DNA from: JAFEDN01 sp965651935 | GTDB taxonomy: Bacteria; Pseudomonadota; Gammaproteobacteria; Coxiellales; Coxiellaceae | Direction of reading: 5' to 3' | Length of the DNA stretch: 25,891 nt | Assembly: GCA_965651935.1 (NCBI GenBank) | Contig: CBFGTC010000020.1 | Coordinates: 1 to 25,891, forward strand | In this document: positions 13,656-20,066 of the stretch, piece by piece | How positions within the stretch are numbered: position 1 is the first letter of the stretch | Layout of the letters: each line of letters opens with the position of its first letter | Notes under the pieces: model-generated | Told to the model about the DNA's origin: nothing | Seen by the model: only the letters and a program-made list of their open reading frames with translations | The model's database searches: none | Made by a program: the position numbers and the translations under genes

Positions 13656-14179
13656 ATAATTCAGAAAATAAAGAAAATGAAGTAAGTTTTAAAGCTGTTA
13701 AAACTCGTTCTGAAGATAAACGTAAAGCTAAATTATCTTATGATGAATATAAAACAACTATGATGAATAGCCGTCTTGGTAAATTACATATTCCAAAAGA
13801 AATAATCCCACCTGACAAGATGTGGCTATTTGCAGATCTTAACCCTGCCAGTAAAAGAGATTATCAAATGGAACTTATGGAAAAAGGCTGGATACCTGTT
13901 AAAAAAAGTATGCATCCGTATTTTAATATTATTACTGAAAAAAATAAAGATCGTAATGATGATTATGTAATAAGACATGGACAGATATTGATGGAAATAG
14001 ATAAATATATTTGGGAATATCATGAACGAGCTAATTACGAACTGGCACTTAATGGCGCAGCTACTGCTGGCCGTAAACCTAATTACTCTCCGGCACGTCC
14101 CGGATTATTTGAAAGAGCTGAAGGTAAGGTAAAAGAATATAGTCATGTAAGGCGTCCTGCCATAGATGATGATTTCTAA
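13652..14179 (+). CDS. Conserved phage protein preceding the capsid genes, 175 aa
   Basis: After a basic N-terminus (RSEDKRKAKLSYDEYK) comes LHIPKEIIPPDKMWLFADLN, then RDYQMELMEKGWIPVKKSMHP and a VIRHGQILMEID segment. The arrangement 'lpk.iiP......W......(18-20).GW.PV....hP.......i...glvLme.p' occurs in an uncharacterised family located between scaffold and capsid genes of many tailed phages. The C-terminal part (PARPGLFERAEGKVKEYSHV) is basic and probably unstructured. It is coupled to the scaffold gene by ATGA. The function is not known; a minor head or assembly role is likely from position. Confidence 0.7.
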   Translation: MNNSENKENEVSFKAVKTRSEDKRKAKLSYDEYKTTMMNSRLGKLHIPKEIIPPDKMWLFADLNPASKRDYQMELMEKGWIPVKKSMHPYFNIITEKNKDRNDDYVIRHGQILMEIDKYIWEYHERANYELALNGAATAGRKPNYSPARPGLFERAEGKVKEYSHVRRPAIDDDF

Positions 14180-14239
14180 TGATTTAACAGGTAACAGGTA
14201 GTCCTAATTGCTACTCTAATTAGTCTCTATTACAATTTT

Positions 14240-14268
14240 TTGACATTGTTTTGTTAGTTAGATAGTAT
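14240..14268 (+). promoter_or_regulatory. Strong sigma-70-type promoter for the capsid genes
   Basis: TTGACA (14240-14245), exactly 17 bases, TAGTAT (14263-14268). A 135-base gap precedes the next gene, whose ATG 14314 has AAAGGAG at 14298-14304. This is the best promoter of the late region and would boost the decoration and major capsid proteins. A weak hairpin (CTAATT 14204-14209 with AATTAG 14218-14223) precedes it and may attenuate read-through. Confidence 0.65.
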
Positions 14269-14313
14269 CATTTATAAGTTTGAGAATTTATTTAACTAAA
14301 GGAGACAATTAAT

Positions 14314-14946
14314 ATGGTATCTTACAATCAAAATCTGGGCATGAATCCGGTAAAATCTTTGACCGATCATCCTTATTCAGGAAATTTCTTATGGTATCCT
14401 ATAGACAGTGGATATGCTTCAAGTATTTTTATAGGGAGTCCAGTAGCAATTGGTATAACTATTGGTGTAACAAATACACCAATATTAGGGGCAGCAAGAG
14501 CATTTAAAGATTTTACAACAGGTGGGACAGGTATTGTTGCACCAAGTCCGAATCAAGGAGTTGTGCCATCAACAATCCCACAATATTGGATAGGAGGTAC
14601 AATTAAACCTACAGGTGTCCAAACATATGTAGCACTACAAGTTGATCCCATGACACTTTATGATATGCAATCAAATGCTACTGATATGCCAACAGGTTTC
14701 ACAGAACATGAATTGTTTCTAGGTGCTAATTTTTCCACTCAACCAGGTTTTAACGCAAGTAGCGGTAATACCTCAACTGGTTATTCTACAGCTCAAATAA
14801 AAATTAATTCGGGTGCAGCTGCATTAACGACTAATTTTCAAGTTATAGGACTTGCTCCAAATCTTGGAAATGCTTGGGGAGTTGCAAATAATAACGTATT
14901 AGTAAAGATCAACGCAAGCACATTAAATGCTGCGCTATCAATATAA
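14314..14946 (+). CDS. Probable capsid decoration (cement) protein, 210 aa
   Basis: A beta-rich, Gly/Thr/Asn-rich protein directly before the major capsid gene, with a strong promoter and ribosome site. The segments YPIDSGYASSIFIGSPVAIG (about residues 28-47), a GARAF/YWIGGTI region and TYVALQVDPMTLYDMQSNA (about 109-127) match the family seen beside capsid genes in BPP-1- and BcepC6B-like phages ('p.d..ya.sif.GdpV.l......yw..gt......v.a.v..Dp...fevQ'). In BPP-1 the corresponding gene product is a cement protein; equivalence here is inferred from order and pattern. The C-terminus (NVLVKINASTLNAALSI) is complete. Confidence 0.65.
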   Translation: MVSYNQNLGMNPVKSLTDHPYSGNFLWYPIDSGYASSIFIGSPVAIGITIGVTNTPILGAARAFKDFTTGGTGIVAPSPNQGVVPSTIPQYWIGGTIKPTGVQTYVALQVDPMTLYDMQSNATDMPTGFTEHELFLGANFSTQPGFNASSGNTSTGYSTAQIKINSGAAALTTNFQVIGLAPNLGNAWGVANNNVLVKINASTLNAALSI

Positions 14947-14972
14947 TTAAACATTAAAAAGGAGACATTTAA

Positions 14973-15875
14973 ATGGCACAAGTAACAAGATCACAAATTA
15001 TAAATTTTATGTGGCCTGGATTAAGTTTAGTATTATGCGATGCTAAATATTATGATAGTTTATATAAAAAATATTTTAAATTAGTTCCAACGAAAAAAGC
15101 ATTTGATATAGTTGTTGAGTATGCCCCAATGGGATATGCAAAAGCAATGAACGAAGGCGAGGCATATGAACTACAAACCAATTTCATTATTAATAAAACA
15201 CAATACGATCATACAAGCTTTTCAGCTGCTATTGAGTTTACGTTTGAATCAATCGACGATAACTTATATACAGATGAATTCCCAAATGCTGGAGAACAAA
15301 TTAAAGCTTCTTTAGTATTAACTCGTGATGTGAATGCAACAAATGTATTTAACTTTGCATTTAGTGCCTCTAATCCAATTGGTGATGGCCAACCATTTGC
15401 ATCAACTCAACATCCAACAGCAGTTGGCGTATATTCTAACGTTATTTCTCCTGCTACTTTCAGTGAAACAGCTCTTACAGATATGATCACAATTGCTCAA
15501 ACATTACCTGATGCTGCTGGCAAAGTATTAAATTACGAAGGTAAACAATTACTTTGTTCCCCAACTCTTCAATATGATGTAGGACGGGTGTTATTTAATG
15601 CTGAACGTCCCGGCACCGCTAATCGTGATATCGGCATTATATATCATCAAGGTTTTATAAAAGATGGTTATGTAGTTAATCCTTATTTAACTAATCCTAA
15701 CTCATTTTTCTTATTTACATCTTGTCCGAATGGTTTGCTTTTCTATGAGAAAAACATGGCTGAAGTATCTTCATGGATGGATGAAAAAAATAGAACAGTT
15801 GGTATGGGTGGCTTTGATCGTTATTCAAGTGGTCCATCTAATGCTCGTTCAACTATTTGTAATCAAGGTTTTTAA
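14973..15875 (+). CDS. Major capsid protein (HK97 fold), 300 aa
   Basis: The N-terminal part begins MAQVTRSQIINFMWPGLSLV and leads to a P-domain-like region. Diagnostic are DGQPFASTQHPTAVGVYSN (residues about 137-155), SETALTDMITIAQTLPDAAG and LLCSPTLQYDVGRVLFNAER. These correspond to the Mu gpT / BPP-1-type capsid pattern: 'DG.plFs..HP', then a helix, then 'l..P.L...a..ll'. No long N-terminal delta domain is present, consistent with a separate scaffold upstream. An AAGGAG ribosome site precedes ATG 14973. At 300 residues it is of usual size. It assembles the icosahedral head around the scaffold. Confidence 0.88.
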   Translation: MAQVTRSQIINFMWPGLSLVLCDAKYYDSLYKKYFKLVPTKKAFDIVVEYAPMGYAKAMNEGEAYELQTNFIINKTQYDHTSFSAAIEFTFESIDDNLYTDEFPNAGEQIKASLVLTRDVNATNVFNFAFSASNPIGDGQPFASTQHPTAVGVYSNVISPATFSETALTDMITIAQTLPDAAGKVLNYEGKQLLCSPTLQYDVGRVLFNAERPGTANRDIGIIYHQGFIKDGYVVNPYLTNPNSFFLFTSCPNGLLFYEKNMAEVSSWMDEKNRTVGMGGFDRYSSGPSNARSTICNQGF

Positions 15876-15890
15876 TTTTAAGAGGGTATA

Positions 15891-16919
15891 ATGGTTTTTT
15901 CATTAACTACACAAAATAAAGTTGTGCAACCAAATAATTTTGGAAATTTAATTAGTGTTGGTTCAGTACAAGCGCATGCTTTCAATGGGGGACAGACAGG
16001 AGTACCACAACCTCAACTTGGTTCTCTTTTAGTCATTCCTTTAGCTGCCAGTAATACTAATTTACTTAATGCTACTATACCACCTGCAAATTCCTATATA
16101 ACTCTTACGGCTGGAAATGGTGTAACAGCAGTACCTGGTATTTATAACTCATATACTAATACAACAGATACAGTTTATTTTTTTGATACTCCACGCGCGT
16201 TATCTGTTACTTTAGCTGGGAGTGGACCTACTAGTACTCTTACTGTATGGGGATTTGATGAAGATAATGTATTTATGAGTGAAAATATTACCACAGTTAA
16301 TAGTAGTACTGTTTATGGTAAAAAAGCATTTGCAGGTGTTACTAGAATTTGGATAAATACTGAGCCAACTTCTAATTTATCTATAGGTACCTCCAATATT
16401 ATTGGTCTTCCTTATTATTTAAAGGATAATACGCTTGTTATTTCTAATACTTATGCAGGTAGTCTTGTTAATGCTTCTGGTACTTCTACATTAGTAGCGG
16501 GTGTAAGTCCTGTTATTCCTACGCTTGCTATTACAGCAAATTCGATAGTACAAATTACTAGAACAATAACAAATTCAAGTCCTACGTTAGGAGCTCTGGC
16601 TGTAGTTAATATTATTGCTAATACTTCATTTCAAGTAGTTTCACTTGATCCGGCGACTGCGGCTACCGAGACAGCAGATGTATCAAGTTTCAGTTGGAAT
16701 ATTGTAAATGCAACACAAGGAACTGTAGTCAAAGGCGATAGTAATACTGCAACAGCTACTACTGGAGATATTAGAGGTACTGTAACCTTGCCTATACCTT
16801 CAGATGGCGCACGTAGTTTACAATTTACTTATATTATAGATACTACTACTACTGGTGTAAATAATCAAAATTATTCAAGCATTTACGGAGTACCACAATA
16901 CAAAACTCCTTATAAATAA
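15891..16919 (+). CDS. Beta-rich virion structural protein, 342 aa
   Basis: Rich in Thr, Ser, Asn, Gly and Val, with few charges: a beta-structured surface or neck protein. Residues about 104-175 (VTLAGSGPTSTLTVWGFDED, then SENITTVNSSTVYGKKAF and NLSIGTSNIIGLP) match a domain in the next gene (around GPTSNSGVSAVLTGQDVFG). Residues about 212-273 (LAITANSIVQITRTI, SFQVVSLDP, SFSWNIVN) match the C-terminal domain of the fibre at 20063. The protein therefore shares two modules with neighbouring virion proteins. It lies 15 bases after the capsid gene with AGAGGG upstream of ATG 15891. The exact virion location is unknown; a head fibre or neck decoration is possible. Confidence 0.7.
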   Translation: MVFSLTTQNKVVQPNNFGNLISVGSVQAHAFNGGQTGVPQPQLGSLLVIPLAASNTNLLNATIPPANSYITLTAGNGVTAVPGIYNSYTNTTDTVYFFDTPRALSVTLAGSGPTSTLTVWGFDEDNVFMSENITTVNSSTVYGKKAFAGVTRIWINTEPTSNLSIGTSNIIGLPYYLKDNTLVISNTYAGSLVNASGTSTLVAGVSPVIPTLAITANSIVQITRTITNSSPTLGALAVVNIIANTSFQVVSLDPATAATETADVSSFSWNIVNATQGTVVKGDSNTATATTGDIRGTVTLPIPSDGARSLQFTYIIDTTTTGVNNQNYSSIYGVPQYKTPYK

Positions 16920-16934
16920 TAAAATGGAGTGTTA

Positions 16935-17588
16935 ATGAAAGTTCAAGTAATTAGTAACTATATAAATAGTAATATTGGTTTTTATGCTTCTGGTATTACT
17001 TTAGCTGCCGCTGGCAATATACCACTTAATTCAGTATCAACTCCTGATTGGGGGCGAACAATTACTATTAATTCTGGCCCTACTAGTAATTCAGGAGTTA
17101 GTGCTGTTTTAACAGGTCAAGATGTATTTGGTACTATTATTAGTGAATCAATTACATTACCAGCAGCAAATTCTCAAGTTACATCAGTAAATTCGTATAG
17201 CACCTTGATATCATTAACAACTAATAATCCTATTACTAATTTAAGTGTTGGTATTGGAGTTGAAGGGGAAACTGTACCTTTTAAAATGTCGATGAATGTT
17301 ACATATGCTCAATGGGCAATACATGTTGTTACATCAGGAGAAATAAGTTATGATATTCAATATACATTATTTCCTTTTGAAAATTACACTTCTCCACCAA
17401 CCTTTAGCACTCCGGTTTGGACTTCTGCTGCTATAGAAGCACCTGGGGGTTCAAATGTTGCATTATCTAATAATACTACTTCGCAATATATAAATTGTAC
17501 AGCGGCTGTTTATGCAGTTAGAATTGTAATTAATTCTGGTTCAGGGTTTACATTCAATGCAGCTATAGCACAACAAGGAACATTATAG
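16935..17588 (+). CDS. Beta-rich virion structural protein, 217 aa
   Basis: A Ser/Thr/Asn-rich beta protein. The N-terminal half has GRTITINSGPTSNSGVSAVL, TGQDVFGTIISESITLPAA and NLSVGIGVEGETVPF. This is the common phage structural pattern '..v.v.s....s....Vt.tG.D..G..isE.i.l....', shared with the preceding gene. The second half (WAIHVVTSGEISYDIQYTLF, then AAVYAVRIVINSGSGFTFN) resembles domains describing tail or neck proteins in podovirus-like phages, of unknown role. A GTG at 16929 would add two residues; ATG 16935 is preferred because GGAG (16926-16929) lies five bases upstream. Confidence 0.7.
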   Translation: MKVQVISNYINSNIGFYASGITLAAAGNIPLNSVSTPDWGRTITINSGPTSNSGVSAVLTGQDVFGTIISESITLPAANSQVTSVNSYSTLISLTTNNPITNLSVGIGVEGETVPFKMSMNVTYAQWAIHVVTSGEISYDIQYTLFPFENYTSPPTFSTPVWTSAAIEAPGGSNVALSNNTTSQYINCTAAVYAVRIVINSGSGFTFNAAIAQQGTL

Positions 17589-17599
17589 AAGAGGGGTAA

Positions 17600-18685
17600 G
17601 TGACAATTACTCTGAATCCTTTTATAAATGTAACAGCAAATCAAATTGTTTTAGAAGCTTTTGAACGTATTGGGTTAACTTTGCCTGAACTTGTTGGGAA
17701 TCATATTATAAGTAGCATAAATTCTTTAAATATTTTGCTTACTGATTGGGCAAGGTATAATAATCTTTATAGTATTCAACCATTTATGACTAATTTGATA
17801 GGTGGTCAAAAAAGTTATCAGTTACCAATAGGTACTGCTGATATTCCTGATAAAGAAGCATCTGTTGCAAATATCACTAGAGAATTAGGGGGAGTCGCTA
17901 GTTCAAGTTCAGGAAATGCACAAAATGCATTTGATGGTAACCCTGCTACAGCTTGTACACAAACCTCACCTAATGGCTATATTTCATATGCTTATACTCC
18001 GGCACCAGGTTTCGCTCTTGATTATATAGGGATTCAATCTAATACTACGCAGCAATATACATTAGCAATAGAATATTCTTTTGATAATAATAACTGGAAC
18101 AATATTTATCCGGTTATTAATAATCAAAATCCACCAACTACCGGGTTACAAACATATCTTGCCGGCCAGCAAGTCTGGTATGTAAATAAAGTTTCAATTT
18201 TAGCTCCTTATTGGCGTATTAGAGAAACAAACGGAGCTACTTTAGATATTCAGGAGCTATATTTTTGTACACATAATATTTCAAGGCAACTTAGTTTACT
18301 TAGTCGTAGTCAATATTTAGGGATAGCAACTAAAGATTTAACAGGAAGTGTTTCAAGTTATTTATTAAATAGAGATATTAACCCTTCTATTACTTTATGG
18401 CCTGTTCCTAATGGGGGGTCTGATTATCCTTATCTTATTCTTAATTTAAAAGTAATGAGTCCGCAGATTGTTTATTTGACAGATATATTGAATATTCCTA
18501 ATAGATTTTATGAAGCCTTTTGTGCAAATTTAGCTTTAAAACTTGCTCAGAAAGATAAAGTCATGGGTATCGAAGTATCACCTGATAAAATGACTAATTT
18601 AATTCAATCAGCCGAAAAATCTATGGAAGATATTGAACAAGAAGATACCGAACATGCACCATATATTTTTCAGTTTAATTTATGA
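17600..18685 (+). CDS. P22 gp4-like head-tail adaptor with discoidin-like insert
   Basis: The N-terminus (ANQIVLEAFERIGLTLPE, then SINSLNILLTDWARYNNLYS and LIGGQKSYQLPIGTADI) and the part after residue 224 (RQLSLLSRSQYLGI, SITLWPVPNGG, YEAFCANLALKLA) follow the P22 gp4-type neck adaptor, normally 160-210 residues. Between them, about residues 96-222, is an insert that looks like an F5/8 type C (discoidin-like) jelly roll: SSSSGNAQNAFDGNPAT, LDYIGIQSNTTQQYTLAIEY, SFDNNNWNNIY, YWRIRETNGATLDIQELYF. Adaptors dock under the portal; the insert probably projects outward and may bind glycans or stabilise the neck. GTG 17600 is used, with GAGGGG just upstream. Confidence 0.75.
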   Translation: MTITLNPFINVTANQIVLEAFERIGLTLPELVGNHIISSINSLNILLTDWARYNNLYSIQPFMTNLIGGQKSYQLPIGTADIPDKEASVANITRELGGVASSSSGNAQNAFDGNPATACTQTSPNGYISYAYTPAPGFALDYIGIQSNTTQQYTLAIEYSFDNNNWNNIYPVINNQNPPTTGLQTYLAGQQVWYVNKVSILAPYWRIRETNGATLDIQELYFCTHNISRQLSLLSRSQYLGIATKDLTGSVSSYLLNRDINPSITLWPVPNGGSDYPYLILNLKVMSPQIVYLTDILNIPNRFYEAFCANLALKLAQKDKVMGIEVSPDKMTNLIQSAEKSMEDIEQEDTEHAPYIFQFNL

Positions 18686-19392
18686 AGTATAAAAAAAATC
18701 GAAAGTTTCAACCTTATTCTTTTAGAAACCATAACCCTACCGCTAAATGTGATACGTCCGGTTTTAAGGTTATGCATTATGATTTGAAGAAACAATATGA
18801 ATGGTATGGTAATACTTTAACTTTTACCGGATTTTATGTTCATAAAGATTTCTTAACTGAACCTAATCCTCAAGGGAAGGTGCTTTCATTACCGGGAGAT
18901 CCGTTCCCAGTTGAAACTCCTCGTCCTTTTTATGTACAACCTACTAAAGCTATAATACTTAATAACACTGGTAATACCGTAAATTATATTATTGGCGGCT
19001 CTCCGGTAATTCTTAATCCTAATATTACCATATCTCAGGCAAATGGTGCTACAGATTTAAGCAAAGGTATATTGCAAATACTTATATATGAAAATGTAAC
19101 CTTAGAAGATAATTTAACTATTATAAGTGGTGGATCAGTAATTGTTAGCGGAAATTATATAATAGTTGGTGGCATAAATATAGGAACAATTCGTGGTGGA
19201 AGTAAAGGAACACCACTTTATATATTATTACAACCGGGAGCTAATAATACAAATGCTTCAGCTATTTTACAAAATGTTAATTTTTCAACTTTTAATTCAC
19301 AAGTGGTTAATAAAAGTGTAAAATTTATTGCAATGAATAATGCAGGTATAAATAGTGACGGTGGTTACACTACTGTACTTTGTAAACAATAA
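18682..19392 (+). CDS. Conserved phage protein with CDxSGF start, 236 aa
   Basis: The first 80 residues (CDTSGFKVMHYDLKKQYEW, then GNTLTFTGFYVHKDFLTEPN and a Pro-rich link) match a phage family of unknown function, of the form 'C..sGf......l..qyeW.G..l..tGllv....ld.p..Q.....pp.dp.pv..prp'. It is commonly encoded among neck and tail genes. The remaining 150 residues are beta-rich (IILNNTGNTVNYIIGGSPVI, GGSVIVSGNYIIVGG), suggesting a fibre-like or decoration domain fused to the short conserved head. It overlaps the adaptor gene by 4 bases (ATGA). Virion location unknown. Confidence 0.7.
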   Translation: MKYKKNRKFQPYSFRNHNPTAKCDTSGFKVMHYDLKKQYEWYGNTLTFTGFYVHKDFLTEPNPQGKVLSLPGDPFPVETPRPFYVQPTKAIILNNTGNTVNYIIGGSPVILNPNITISQANGATDLSKGILQILIYENVTLEDNLTIISGGSVIVSGNYIIVGGINIGTIRGGSKGTPLYILLQPGANNTNASAILQNVNFSTFNSQVVNKSVKFIAMNNAGINSDGGYTTVLCKQ

Positions 19393-19412
19393 AAGAGGAA
19401 CAAAAGACAATT

Positions 19413-20066
19413 ATGCCGTTAGTTCAAAATGATTATCCTGGATTGGTCAAGGATATACAACAATATATGCAGAATTCTTCATTATCTTTATCTAATGAAA
19501 TACCAAGGCTTATATCCATGGCTCAACAAGCCATAGCACTTGAGTTAAAAAATATTGAAAATCGAGTTACTGAAGATTTTATTTTAACTGCGGGCCAACC
19601 TACATTTCAAAAGCCCAGTGATTATAAAAATCTATGTACATTTTATATTTTTACTGCTAAGCCTGCAACGCCATTCGTTTATAATAATTTAACACCGGTA
19701 AAAACAGCATCATTGGATTATTGTTATAAATATACGCCTGATCAATCAATATTAGGTATTCCTCAATATATTGCTGAAGCAGATGTTTATAATTTTCTTA
19801 TATCTCCAGCCCCTGATCAAAATTATCCAGCAAGGATAATATATTATCAGTTACCTTTAGCACTTAGTGAACTTACACCGACTAATACTTTAACTAATAA
19901 TGCTTATAATTTATTACTTTATCGTTGTTTACTTGAAGCTATTCCTTATGAAAAAGCAGATGAACGTACTAAATACGAGCAATTATACACCGATACTTTA
20001 GGTAAGTATAAACTTGAAGAGCAAATGCGCAAAACATCAGGATTTTTTACAAGGAATTTACAATGA
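19413..20066 (+). CDS. Phage neck/tail adaptor-like protein, 217 aa
   Basis: The N-terminal 60 residues (VKDIQQYMQNSSLSL, IPRLISMAQQAIALELKNIE) match phage adaptor proteins of the form '...yl.r.dl...ip.fi.lAe..i.r.lr...me', found among neck genes. The following LTAGQPTFQKPSDYKNLCTF and YIAEADVYNFLISPAPDQNYP fit their beta region, and the tail (CLLEAIPYEKADERTKYEQLY) is the typical closing helix 'a.pyl.dd.R...w...y'. Size is normal. It probably forms part of the neck between adaptor and tail hub. The last codons overlap the fibre gene (ATGA). Confidence 0.7.
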   Translation: MPLVQNDYPGLVKDIQQYMQNSSLSLSNEIPRLISMAQQAIALELKNIENRVTEDFILTAGQPTFQKPSDYKNLCTFYIFTAKPATPFVYNNLTPVKTASLDYCYKYTPDQSILGIPQYIAEADVYNFLISPAPDQNYPARIIYYQLPLALSELTPTNTLTNNAYNLLLYRCLLEAIPYEKADERTKYEQLYTDTLGKYKLEEQMRKTSGFFTRNLQ

